This document shows positions 42,056 to 50,643 of a DNA stretch of 51,878 nt, piece after piece (the first letter of the stretch is position 1; every line of letters begins with the position of its first letter). This DNA is from Elusimicrobiales bacterium (GTDB lineage: Bacteria; Elusimicrobiota; Elusimicrobia; Elusimicrobiales; UBA9959). The stretch is from NCBI GenBank assembly GCA_031082205.1, contig JAVHLJ010000016.1, positions 1-51,878 of the forward strand. The letters are read 5' to 3'. The translations under genes and the position numbers were made by a program. Under the pieces are notes generated by a model. It saw only the letters and a program-made list of their open reading frames with translations, was not told the origin of the DNA and searched no databases.

Positions 42056-43099
42056 ATGAACGCCGGAACCGCCATACTTCCCGTAGCCGGGGCCCTGCTG
42101 GCCGCCCTCTTCTTCGGCGTCTCCACGCCGCTGAGCAAGCCGCTAACGGGCTCTCTCGGCGCCTTCACGCTGGCCGGCCTGCTCTACCTGGGGGCCGGGC
42201 TGGGACTGGCGGCGCTGGAGCCTTTCAGGCGGCGGCCGGCCGTCCCCGCGGGGCGCCGCCTCAACCGCAAATATGTCGCCGGCATGATAGTCTTCGGCGG
42301 CCTCCTGGGCCCGGTATTTCTGATGCTGGCGATAAAGCGCGCCCCGGCGGCCTCGGTCGCCATCTGGCTCAACATGGAGCTCATCGCCACCGCCCTGCTT
42401 GGCTGGCTGCTTTTCAAGGACCACCTGCACGCCCGCGGCTGGCTGAGCGTCGCCATAACCCTGGCGGCGGGCCTCATGCTTTCCTATGACGGCGGCGCCG
42501 CGGGCCTGGCCGCCGGCGGCCTCACCGCGCTTGCCTGCCTCTGCTGGGGGTTCGACAACCATTTCACCGCCCTTATAGACGACCTCTCTCCGTCGCGCAG
42601 CACCATGATAAAAGGCCTGGCCGCCGGCGGCACCAACCTGCTCATCGGCCTGGCGCTGGCCGGCTGGACCCCGCCGCCCGCCGGGCCGGTCATCAAGGCC
42701 CTGCTCGTCGGCTTCGTCAGCTACGGCCTCAGCATAACCCTCTACATCGCCTCCGCGCAGAAGCTGGGCGCGGTACGCAGCCAGCTGGCCTTCTCCACCG
42801 CCCCGGTGTTCGGCGTGGTCCTGTCGGTGCTGCTGCTGGGCGAAGGGCTTTCCGCCGTGCAGATCGTATCGGGGGCGCTGCTGTTCGGCTCGGTGCTGCT
42901 GATGATGTCCGAGAAGCACGCCCACGCGCATATCCACGCGGCGATGGACCATTCCCATTCCCATACTCACGACGACCTGCACCACGGCCACTCCCACGAC
43001 GGGGCTCCGGCGGGGGAACATTCGCATTTCCACCGCCACGAGCCGGCCGAGCACGAGCACCCCCACTGGCCCGACCTGCATCACCGCCACGGGCACTAG
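42056..43099 (+). CDS. EamA/DMT-family transporter with a histidine-rich C-terminal tail
   Basis: 347 residues. Ten hydrophobic segments in two EamA halves fill residues 8-283 (FFGVSTPLSKPL near the start, APAASVAIWLNMELIATALLG in the first half, LAFSTAPVFGVVLSVLLLGE in the second). The last 62 residues contain 23 histidines in HxH and HHxH patterns. Such tails are typical of ZIP, CDF and NiCoT metal transporters, not of ordinary DMT exporters. The tail suggests binding of Zn, Ni or Co at the cytoplasmic face, and a role in metal efflux or metal-regulated transport. The following secreted-protein gene begins 10 nt later. Confidence 0.82.
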   Translation: MNAGTAILPVAGALLAALFFGVSTPLSKPLTGSLGAFTLAGLLYLGAGLGLAALEPFRRRPAVPAGRRLNRKYVAGMIVFGGLLGPVFLMLAIKRAPAASVAIWLNMELIATALLGWLLFKDHLHARGWLSVAITLAAGLMLSYDGGAAGLAAGGLTALACLCWGFDNHFTALIDDLSPSRSTMIKGLAAGGTNLLIGLALAGWTPPPAGPVIKALLVGFVSYGLSITLYIASAQKLGAVRSQLAFSTAPVFGVVLSVLLLGEGLSAVQIVSGALLFGSVLLMMSEKHAHAHIHAAMDHSHSHTHDDLHHGHSHDGAPAGEHSHFHRHEPAEHEHPHWPDLHHRHGH

Positions 43100-43109
43100 G
43101 ACGGCACTT

Positions 43110-43838
43110 ATGGGATCTTTCCTTACCGCGGCGATACTGCTCTCCCTGGCCGCGCCTGGCGCTGCGGGGGAGACCTGCCTGCTCAAAATGATGGCGGTCA
43201 ACGGGGGGGTCTCGTACTCGCATGACCTGCCGGTGGAGCCGGGGGAGCGGGCCTCTTATCACGGTCCGGCCAGGCGGCGGGGCCGCGGCCCGCTGCGCGA
43301 CATAATATTCAACGCCCTGCTCAACGAGGCGGGAAAAGGCGGGTTCCGCCTGGACTACCAGGTGGAGGTCGCCGAGGAGAAAGGCCCCAGGCCGCCTTTC
43401 CAGGCGCAGGGCAAGGCGCTGCTGCGCCCCGGCAGCCAGCTGCTGGCCGCCTCGGCCGGCGGGTGGAAGTATTACCTTAAACTGGAGGGGGAGGCCTGCG
43501 GGGAAGCCTACGAGGGCAAAAGGCCGGGCACGCTGACGGCGGCCCTGAAATGCGGCCGCCACAGCTACCCGGTCGGCTTCTCCTACCTGACCAACGAACA
43601 GTACAGCGCCGTGCTCTATTCCGAGGACGGCGACAAGGTCACCCGCTTCATGATAGGCCTGCTGCCGGGCGGCGCTGCTTTCGACGGGACCTTCCCGGTG
43701 CAGTACGTCGTGCAGCTCAAAGAAGGGGGAAAGACCATCGCCGACAATTCCGGCGGAGCGATTCTCTCGCCCGGCGGCGGCGCGGCCAAAGCTTCCGCCG
43801 GCCCCGGCTGTTCCTTCACCGTCAAGGCGGGCAGATGA
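43110..43838 (+). CDS. Secreted protein of unknown function
   Basis: 242 residues. Signal peptide about 1-20 (ILLSLAAPGAAG). The mature protein is beta-rich with four cysteines. It contains SHDLPVEPGERASYHG, NALLNEAGKGGFRLDYQVE and TRFMIGLLPGGAAFDG. It has no recognised domain. It starts 10 nt after the His-tailed transporter and overlaps the next secreted protein by 4 bp (ATGA), so all three probably form one unit, possibly with a metal-related periplasmic role. Confidence 0.65.
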   Translation: MGSFLTAAILLSLAAPGAAGETCLLKMMAVNGGVSYSHDLPVEPGERASYHGPARRRGRGPLRDIIFNALLNEAGKGGFRLDYQVEVAEEKGPRPPFQAQGKALLRPGSQLLAASAGGWKYYLKLEGEACGEAYEGKRPGTLTAALKCGRHSYPVGFSYLTNEQYSAVLYSEDGDKVTRFMIGLLPGGAAFDGTFPVQYVVQLKEGGKTIADNSGGAILSPGGGAAKASAGPGCSFTVKAGR

Positions 43839-44518
43839 GGAGGCGCATCGTGAAAGGACTGACGCTGCCGTTGATGCTGACCGCCCTGGCCGCGCCCGCC
43901 TCGGCGGGCGTGTCCTGCGCGGACCTGGAAAAGCAGTTCTCGGAGCTCTACCGCCACGTCGGGACCTCCTGCGCGGAACACCGCGACTGCGTACTGGGCG
44001 ATTACGACTGGGACCCCTGCGTCGCGAAGGCGGTCTCGAAAGAGCAGATCATCGGCAATTTCGCGGAGACCCGGGCCGGGATGCACCGCCTCTGCGGCTA
44101 CGTGGCGAAGCCCTGCCCGGCGGTCATCGAGCCGGTCTACTGCGTCAAGAAGAAGTGCGCGATGAGCGGAGAACTGCTCAAGCGGCACCCCGTGCTGCGA
44201 TTCCGGGTCCCTTCGGTAAAGAACGGAGAATTCACCCTGCACGCCGATACCGGTATACGTTGCGCTACGGCCCCCTGCCCGGCCTCGGAAGAAATATACA
44301 GGGGCCGCGTAAAGAACCACCGCTTCACCCTGCCGCTCACCCTCTTCCTGACTGAGGAGCCGGGAAAAAAGCCGGAGGACGGCAGGCCCGCGGCGCGCCG
44401 GCAGTCCAGGCCGGGGCCGGAGACCAGAAGGTGGTTCATGATAGGCGGCAAGGCGGCGGGCGCCGACATAAGGGCCTGGATAAAGGACCTTCCCGACGAG
44501 ATAACGCTGAACCCCTGA
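43835..44518 (+). CDS. Secreted Cys-rich protein of unknown function
   Basis: 227 residues from ATG 43835. A GTG at 43850 has a better ribosome site (GGAGG about 7 nt before) and is a fair alternative. Signal peptide ends near ASAG. The N-terminal half has many cysteines spaced for disulfides (VSCADLEKQF, TSCAEHRDCVLG, DPCVAKAV, KPCPAV, VYCVKKKCAM). The C-terminal half includes CATAPCPASEEIYRG and beta strands. The Cys-rich half resembles small secreted inhibitor-like modules only in general style. Confidence 0.65.
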   Translation: MRRRIVKGLTLPLMLTALAAPASAGVSCADLEKQFSELYRHVGTSCAEHRDCVLGDYDWDPCVAKAVSKEQIIGNFAETRAGMHRLCGYVAKPCPAVIEPVYCVKKKCAMSGELLKRHPVLRFRVPSVKNGEFTLHADTGIRCATAPCPASEEIYRGRVKNHRFTLPLTLFLTEEPGKKPEDGRPAARRQSRPGPETRRWFMIGGKAAGADIRAWIKDLPDEITLNP

Positions 44519-44541
44519 GACGCCCTTTAAGGAGAAAGACC

Positions 44542-45087
44542 ATGAAAGAATGCATACTGCTCATAGTGAAGCCCGACGGGATGGTGAAAGGCCTTGCGGG
44601 CCACGTGCTCCGGCGCTTCGAGGAGACCGACCTCCGGCTGGTCGGCGCGCGGCTGGCGAAAGTGACCAGGGAACTGGCCTCGACCCATTATCATCATCTC
44701 CGCGAAAAACCTTTTTTCGAGGAACTTATCCGCTTCATCATGGGCGAGCTCAACGGCGGCCAGGACACCGTGCTGGCCTTCGCCTATACCGGCGAGGACG
44801 CCGTACGCAAGGCCCGCGCCATAGCCGGCGCGACCAACCCCGAGGAGGCCGACTACCGCTCCATACGCGGCAGCTTCGGCCGCGTCACCACCAAGGGCGT
44901 CTTCGAGAACGTCGTGCACGTCTCGTCCGACTCCATCGAGGGAGAGCGCGAGATAAAGCTCTGGTTCCGCCCGGAAGAGATAACCGCCGACCTGTTCCCG
45001 TCCGTCGCCGCGGACGGCCGCCGCGAATGGGCGGAACCGGCCGGCCCCAAGACCCGCACCGGCCCCTGGCCTTCTGAAACCCCGTAG
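44542..45087 (+). CDS. ndk: Nucleoside-diphosphate kinase
   Basis: 181 residues, longer than the usual 140-150 because of a Pro-rich C-terminal extension of about 30. AAGGAG precedes the ATG. It passes phosphate between NTPs and NDPs through a phosphohistidine. The catalytic histidine is H126 in ENVVHVSSDS. The N-terminal lysine in LIVKPDGM, the KPFF segment and the RSIRGSFG arginine are present. The sequence around H126 departs slightly from the common NxxHGSDS form (VVHVSS), more like archaeal or divergent bacterial NDKs. Confidence 0.88.
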   Translation: MKECILLIVKPDGMVKGLAGHVLRRFEETDLRLVGARLAKVTRELASTHYHHLREKPFFEELIRFIMGELNGGQDTVLAFAYTGEDAVRKARAIAGATNPEEADYRSIRGSFGRVTTKGVFENVVHVSSDSIEGEREIKLWFRPEEITADLFPSVAADGRREWAEPAGPKTRTGPWPSETP

Positions 45088-45126
45088 CCGGCGGTATCGC
45101 CTGCGACGGCGCCCGGCGGCCGCGGG

Positions 45127-45155
45127 TTGACAGCGCGGGAGGGCACGGATATACT
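45127..45155 (+). promoter_or_regulatory. Near-consensus promoter TTGACA-17-TATACT
   Basis: TTGACA (45127-45132), 17 bp, TATACT (45150-45155). Start near 45162, leader about 44 nt with AGGAG at 45196-45200 before ATG 45206. The best promoter in the window. Confidence 0.8.
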
Positions 45156-45205
45156 AGCCATAGCGCCGACTTACAGGGCCTCACGCAAGCACGTCAGGAG
45201 TGGCT

Positions 45206-48200
45206 ATGCCCAGAACCAACCCTTCCGCCGCCGCCAGGATGCTTCCTCTCAACACTTGGGAGAGGATAAAGGCCCAGCTCGCCGCCTCCCGGGAAGAACC
45301 GGACCAGGAAAAGAAGATAGACCTGCTGGTGGAACTGCTGGTCAACCTCCGCCTCCTCGACAAGGAGGAGCGGGTGCCCGACGCGCGCGAGGCCAAGGGC
45401 GACATAGACGCCATCCATAAGGACCTCCTCGAAGAGACTAAGCGCACGCTCGACGCCGTGCGAGATCCCTCCGACGAATATCTCTACTACGCGCGCGAGC
45501 TGCTCAAGAAACTGCCGGTGCGCGGAGGCGACGGCGCCCTGATAGACGACATCCGCGGCGCGGCCGAATATTTCGAGGAAGGCCGCGACGGCGACGACCC
45601 GCTGCTCTCCTTCGCAGGCGACCTGCGCAAGGAGGTGCACCGCAAGCTCTCGCCCCGCATACTTACCCGCTACATCGGGCCCTACCTGGCGCTGATACGC
45701 GACCGCGACCCGGACCCGCTCTTCAAGGCCGGCTACATGGCCCTGGCCACCACCTTCGACCCCTCCGCCGAGGACCCTCGCTTCATAGAGCTGGCCGAAG
45801 AGATGGAGGAGAAGCTCTCCTACCTCTGGGATTACCGGACCGGCGACATCTCCGCGGTCAAGGAGAACCTGCGGCGGAACCTGGACCTCTTCGGGAAGTG
45901 CTTCCTGCGCAAGGAGATGGAGACCTTCCTCTCCATCTGCGAGCACGGGCGCATAGCCGACACCGACAACCTCATAGACTGCCTGCGGCGCCTGCGCAGC
46001 TTCAAGACGCTGATCAAGAAGTCCTACTTCGAGGGGCGCATCAGCCTCTACCATTTCCTCGACCTGGACCTCTACCTGGGCCGGCTGGTCTTCATCTTCA
46101 CCAACGACCTGACCAACAGCCGCTACGAGACGGTCGATTACGCCAATCTCAAGGACTGCGTGGCGCTGGTCAGGGAGCTGGTCTCGCTGATGGCCCTCAA
46201 GGGCATGCTGCCGGGCAAGGCCGACGAATTCTCCGCGGAACTGACCGCGATCTGCGAGATGGAGACCGTCGACATCATAAAGACGAAGCGGGTCCTGCAG
46301 GGCGTCTCGATGGAGCTGCAGCATTTCATGCGCGGCAATATCTTCAAGCGGCTCAGCCGCATGCTCAACAACGTCCTGGAGGTCTACAAGATCCCCACGG
46401 CCAGCGCGGCGCCGGTAAAGGACCGCTTCTTCAATAATTTCTTCCGCACAACCGAGTTCCACGCCGTCGACGAGTTCATCGAGAAGACCATAGGCTTCCT
46501 CAACCGCGAGCTGGCGGCCCGCGGCGCCGAGAACAGCCTCTACGGCCGCTACAGGATGGCCAGCCTGCCGCCGGTGGAGGGGAACTACGACGCCTTCATC
46601 GCCTCCACCTGGACGCCCGCCGACGACCGGCTGCGGCCGTTCCTGGGCGGCAAGGGCAACGGCATCATAGACATGGCCTCGCTCGGAGTGAAAGTGCCGC
46701 CGGCCTTCATCCTGGGCCTGCCCATCTGCGCGGAGCTTTTCAGGGAGAACGCAGACCGCCACGCCTTCAGGGAGGCCGTCGGCCGCTGGCTGGGCCAATT
46801 GGAGGAAAAGACGGGGCGGCGGCTGGGCTCGCCGGAGAACCCGCTGCTGGTCTCGGTGCGCTCGGGCACCACCATCTCGCTGCCCGGCTCCATGTGCACC
46901 ATACTCAACGCCGGCCTGACCCCGGCGATACGAAAAGAACTGGCCGGGAAGCACGGCGAGGCCTTCGCCTCGGCCGTCTACCTGCGCTTCCTGCGCAATG
47001 TCCTGGCCGCCCTGGAGGCCGACGGGCCGGCGCGGCCCGGGCAGCCCGAGGCCGCCGCGGACCAGGCGGAGCGGCTGGTCAGGGAGAAGCTGGGCGCCGC
47101 TTTCCTGGAAGACCCCTTCGAGCAGCTGCTCAAATGCGTGGACCTGGTCTTCGCCTCCAGCCGCTCCCATAATGTCCGGGAGTACCTCAAGGAACTCTCG
47201 ATAGAGGTCAACTTCGGCACCGCCGTGACCGTGCAGCAGATGGTCTTCGGCAACAGGAGCGCCGCCTCGATGAGCGGCGTCATCTTCACCCGCAACCCCA
47301 TCAACGGCAGCGACGAGCTCTTCGGCGAGTACCGCGAGATGACGCAGGGCGAGGACGTGGTGATGGGCAACGTCGTCACCCGGGGCATAGCCACCATCCC
47401 GCCGAAGATACGGGCGGGCCTGGAGAAGTACAAGGCCCTGCTGGAGCGCCATCTCAAGCACGAACTGGACCTGGAGTTCACCGTCGAGGACGACGAGCTC
47501 TACCTGCTGCAGGCCCGCCGCGCCACGGTGAGCACCTACGCGCGGCTCGTCATCGACACCGACCTGATGAAGAAGGGCGTCATCAGCGTCTACGAATACC
47601 GCGGCCGCATAGACCGGCTCTGCGCGGGCAACGCCTACGTCTCCGTGCCGCGCAACGACAGCGGGGCCCGCGAATGGAAGCCGCCGGTGGGCACCGGCGT
47701 GCCGATAAACCACGGCATCGCCTGGGGCCGCCTGGCGCTGACGCCGGAGCGTTTCGAGGAATTCCGCGCCGGCCGCGAGAACATCATCTACCTGGCCGAG
47801 ACCACCAAGCCCTCGGACTTCAACTTCATAAACAACTCCCAGGGCGTAGTCACCGTCTTCCCCGGCCGCACCTCGCACGCCGCCATCACCTCCATCACGC
47901 TCAACAAGCCCTGCGTGGTCGGCTGCGCCAACGCCGTCATAAACCCGGAGCAGGGCACGGTGACCTTCAAGGGCGAGCCCGACGTGACGCTCAGGGAGGG
48001 AGAGCTGGTGACCGTGGACGCCAACGGCGGCTACGTCTACCGCGGCGCGGTGCCGCTCTCCGACAGCTTCATCAAGACCCACAACATCCTCGAGACGCTC
48101 ACGCACGCCATGTCGCCCGAGTCGGCCGCCGCCGAGGTGGAGCGCATACTGCGCGAGCGCATCGAGATAATGACGCGCGAGACCGGCATACGCAAGAAGA

Positions 48201-49423
48201 ACATCTCCGGCGCGGACAAAGCCCTCTTCGCGGGGAAGAACGTGCTGGTGCGCCTGGACCTCAATGTGCCGTTCGCCAAGGGCGGGGTGGCCGACGCCGC
48301 GCGCATAGAGGCCGCGCTGCCGACGGTGAAATACCTGCTCGAGGCCGGCGCCACGCCGGTGCTCTGCTCCCATTTCGGCGAGCCCGACAAGCAGGAGAAG
48401 AAAGGCAAGTCGCGCGAGGAGGTCTACGAGCGGCACAGCCTGCGCCCGGTGGCCGACTACATGCGGGCCCGCCACCTGCCGGACCTGGTCTTCCACGAGG
48501 GCAGCATCGCCTCCTCCGGCGTCCTGGTATCGAAGGCCGCCATAGTGAAGGGCAGGCCCAACATGCTCGAGAACCTCCGCTTCGCCATAGGCGAGAAGGA
48601 GAACGACTCGGTCTTCGCCCGCGGCCTGGCGGGGCTCTCCGACGGGATCTACGTCAACGACGCCTTCGGCACCTGCCACCGCCGCCACGCCTCCATCACG
48701 GGCGTGACCAGGCATGTCGAACACCGGCTGGCCGGCCTGCTGATAGAGAAGGAACTCAGGTACCTGGGCGGCGCGGTCAGCGAGCCCAAACGCCCCTTCG
48801 TCGGCATAACCGGCGGCTCCAAGATCTCGAGCAAGCTGGGCGTCATCGAGTCGCTGCTGCAGAAGATAGACACGCTGATAGTGGGCGGCGGCATCGGCTA
48901 CACGCTGCTCAAGGCCAGGGGCTTCGACGTGCAGAAGTCGCTGGTGGAAGAGGCCATGCTCGACACGGCCAGGAAACTGCTGCAGAAGCACGGCGACAAG
49001 ATAGTCCTGCCGACCGACTTCGTCGTCACCGATAAGTTCGATTTCGCCGCCCAGAAGGTGGGGGAACTGCGCCGCGACGTGAAGGTCATCCCCGAAGGCT
49101 GGGAATCGTTCGACCTCGGCAAAGAATCGCTCGACCACGCCGTGAAGCTGCTCTCGGAGGCCGGCACCGTCCTCTGGAACGGCCCGATAGGCGCTTTCGA
49201 GATAAAGGAAGGCTCGGAGGGGACCATGCGTCTGGCCCGCGAGCTGGCCGTCATGGCGGAGAAGGGCAAGACCGTCATCATCGGCGGCGGCGACTCGGCC
49301 TCGGCCGTGCGCATCGCCGGCGTGGCGGACAAGATGACCCACGTCTCCACCGGCGGCGGCGCGAGCCTGGAGTTTTTGGAACGCCTCACGTTGCCGGGTA
49401 TCTCGGCGCTGGACTCGGAGTAA
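45206..49423 (+). CDS. Fusion: unknown helical domain + PPDK-type ATP-grasp and phosphohistidine domains + complete phosphoglycerate kinase
   Basis: 1405 residues from ATG 45206 (AGGAG 5 nt before; GTG 45200 is an alternative). Residues 1-430 are helical and unrecognised. Residues 470-775 match the PPDK nucleotide-binding domain: LGGKGNGIIDMASLGVKVPP (about 480), VSVRSGTTISLPGSM (550), QQMVFGN (678), FTRNP (695), FTVEDDELYLLQARR (760). The swivelling domain has GRTSHAAITS with phosphoacceptor His891. The PEP/pyruvate barrel is absent; after a linker, residues 1012-1405 are a full PGK: VRLDLNVP, LENLRF, NDAFGTCHRRHAS, TGGSKISSKLGVIE, WNGPIGAF, GGGDSASAV, STGGGASLEF. SHLGRP is changed to SHFGEP. 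PGK activity is likely. The dikinase acceptor is unknown. Confidence 0.9.
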   Translation: MPRTNPSAAARMLPLNTWERIKAQLAASREEPDQEKKIDLLVELLVNLRLLDKEERVPDAREAKGDIDAIHKDLLEETKRTLDAVRDPSDEYLYYARELLKKLPVRGGDGALIDDIRGAAEYFEEGRDGDDPLLSFAGDLRKEVHRKLSPRILTRYIGPYLALIRDRDPDPLFKAGYMALATTFDPSAEDPRFIELAEEMEEKLSYLWDYRTGDISAVKENLRRNLDLFGKCFLRKEMETFLSICEHGRIADTDNLIDCLRRLRSFKTLIKKSYFEGRISLYHFLDLDLYLGRLVFIFTNDLTNSRYETVDYANLKDCVALVRELVSLMALKGMLPGKADEFSAELTAICEMETVDIIKTKRVLQGVSMELQHFMRGNIFKRLSRMLNNVLEVYKIPTASAAPVKDRFFNNFFRTTEFHAVDEFIEKTIGFLNRELAARGAENSLYGRYRMASLPPVEGNYDAFIASTWTPADDRLRPFLGGKGNGIIDMASLGVKVPPAFILGLPICAELFRENADRHAFREAVGRWLGQLEEKTGRRLGSPENPLLVSVRSGTTISLPGSMCTILNAGLTPAIRKELAGKHGEAFASAVYLRFLRNVLAALEADGPARPGQPEAAADQAERLVREKLGAAFLEDPFEQLLKCVDLVFASSRSHNVREYLKELSIEVNFGTAVTVQQMVFGNRSAASMSGVIFTRNPINGSDELFGEYREMTQGEDVVMGNVVTRGIATIPPKIRAGLEKYKALLERHLKHELDLEFTVEDDELYLLQARRATVSTYARLVIDTDLMKKGVISVYEYRGRIDRLCAGNAYVSVPRNDSGAREWKPPVGTGVPINHGIAWGRLALTPERFEEFRAGRENIIYLAETTKPSDFNFINNSQGVVTVFPGRTSHAAITSITLNKPCVVGCANAVINPEQGTVTFKGEPDVTLREGELVTVDANGGYVYRGAVPLSDSFIKTHNILETLTHAMSPESAAAEVERILRERIEIMTRETGIRKKNISGADKALFAGKNVLVRLDLNVPFAKGGVADAARIEAALPTVKYLLEAGATPVLCSHFGEPDKQEKKGKSREEVYERHSLRPVADYMRARHLPDLVFHEGSIASSGVLVSKAAIVKGRPNMLENLRFAIGEKENDSVFARGLAGLSDGIYVNDAFGTCHRRHASITGVTRHVEHRLAGLLIEKELRYLGGAVSEPKRPFVGITGGSKISSKLGVIESLLQKIDTLIVGGGIGYTLLKARGFDVQKSLVEEAMLDTARKLLQKHGDKIVLPTDFVVTDKFDFAAQKVGELRRDVKVIPEGWESFDLGKESLDHAVKLLSEAGTVLWNGPIGAFEIKEGSEGTMRLARELAVMAEKGKTVIIGGGDSASAVRIAGVADKMTHVSTGGGASLEFLERLTLPGISALDSE

Positions 49424-49426
49424 AAG

Positions 49427-50608
49427 ATGCAAAAGATGTTAGAAGCGTTCCTGACCTCGCTGCGGCTGGGGCTGACCTCTTTCGGCGGGCCCATAGCGCA
49501 CCTGGGCTATTTCGAGCGGACCTATGTGCGCGAGAAAGGCTGGCTGACGCCCGAGGAATATTCGCAGACTGTGGCCCTCTGCCAGCTGCTGCCCGGGCCG
49601 GCCAGCAGCCAGGCGAACTTCCTCATCGGCGTGCGGCGGGCCGGCCTGGCGGGCGGGCTGCTGTCCTGGGCAGGCTTCACGCTGCCCTCGGCGCTGGCGC
49701 TCTACGCCTTCGCCGTCTTCGCGCCGGCCGCGCACGGGCCGCTGATGGCGGCCGCGCTGCACGGGCTCAAGCTGGTGGCCGTGGCCATAGTGACGCACGC
49801 CGTCTGGGGCATGGCGCCCAAACTCTGCCCCGACCGCGAACGCACCGGCATAGCCCTGGGGGCGCTGTCGGCCCTGCTCCTTTTCGGCGGCGCCTTCATG
49901 CAGATAGCCGTCATAGTCCTGGGCGCGGCCGCGGGCTCGCTGCTCTGCCGCGGCGCCGCGCCGGTGTCCGGCGCGCAGAGTTCCTCCATAGGCGGGAAAG
50001 CGGCCTGGGCCGCCGGCGCCGCCTTCGCGCTGCTCCTGGCCCTGCTGCCGCTGCTGGCGGCGGAGCGGCCCGGCGGACTGACGGCCATAGCCGACCTGTT
50101 CTACCGCGCGGGCGCGCTGGTCTTCGGCGGCGGCCACGTAGTGCTGCCGCTGCTGCGCGACGCCCTGGTGCCGCCCGGCCTGCTCACCGACGACGCCTTC
50201 CTGGCCGGCTACGGCGTGGCGCAGGCCGTGCCGGGCCCGCTGTTCACGCTCTCCGCCTACCTGGGCGCGGCCGCCGCCCCGCAGGGCGCGCCGCAGGCCC
50301 TCTGGGCCGCGGCCGCGCTGGCCTTCATCTTCCTGCCCGGCCTGCTCATAGCCGCCGCCGGGGCGCCGCTCTGGCGCTGGCTGTCCGGCCACCCCGCGGC
50401 CCAGGGCGCGCTGGCGGGCATAAACGCCGCCGTGGTGGGCATACTGGGCGCCGCGCTCTACGATCCCGTCTGGGTCACGGCCGTGCGCGGCGGCGCGGAC
50501 CTGGCCGTCGCCGCCGTCGCCTTCTTCCTGCTGGAGAAATGGAAAGCCCCGCCGCTGGCCATCGTCGTTTTCTGCGTGGCCGCGGCGGCCGCCGGAATAT
50601 ATTTCTGA
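49427..50608 (+). CDS. chrA: Chromate transporter family protein (long, two-domain ChrA)
   Basis: 393 residues, ATG 3 nt after the fusion gene's stop, so cotranscription is likely. Two homologous chromate-transporter halves: N-half SLRLGLTSFGGPIAHLGYF with LCQLLPGPASSQ, and C-half GALVFGGGHVVLPLLRDAL with AQAVPGPLFTLSAYLG. About ten to twelve membrane segments. The family exports chromate or related oxyanions (or acts as sulfate-type antiporter); substrate here is untested. The link to a phosphotransfer enzyme is not understood. Confidence 0.9.
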   Translation: MQKMLEAFLTSLRLGLTSFGGPIAHLGYFERTYVREKGWLTPEEYSQTVALCQLLPGPASSQANFLIGVRRAGLAGGLLSWAGFTLPSALALYAFAVFAPAAHGPLMAAALHGLKLVAVAIVTHAVWGMAPKLCPDRERTGIALGALSALLLFGGAFMQIAVIVLGAAAGSLLCRGAAPVSGAQSSSIGGKAAWAAGAAFALLLALLPLLAAERPGGLTAIADLFYRAGALVFGGGHVVLPLLRDALVPPGLLTDDAFLAGYGVAQAVPGPLFTLSAYLGAAAAPQGAPQALWAAAALAFIFLPGLLIAAAGAPLWRWLSGHPAAQGALAGINAAVVGILGAALYDPVWVTAVRGGADLAVAAVAFFLLEKWKAPPLAIVVFCVAAAAAGIYF

Positions 50609-50615
50609 TATCTCC

Positions 50616-50643
50616 GTCCCGCCGGAATGCGGCGGGACTTTAT
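50616..50643. terminator. Terminator between convergent chrA and permease genes
   Basis: GTCCCGCCG (50616-50624), loop GAATG, CGGCGGGAC (50630-50638), then TTTATTT. Serves the plus strand; the minus side has no clear T tract. Confidence 0.75.

Noticed and set aside
45194-49432. Reading frame of about 1,412 codons on the strand opposite the fusion gene
   Set aside because: It is antisense to a gene with clear PPDK and PGK motifs. Its sequence is low-complexity and rich in Arg, Gly, Val and His, with no domain; long antisense frames are expected at this G+C.
49427-50608. Chromate resistance island
   Set aside because: Only a single ChrA-type gene follows the fusion; no chrB, chrC or chromate regulator is present.
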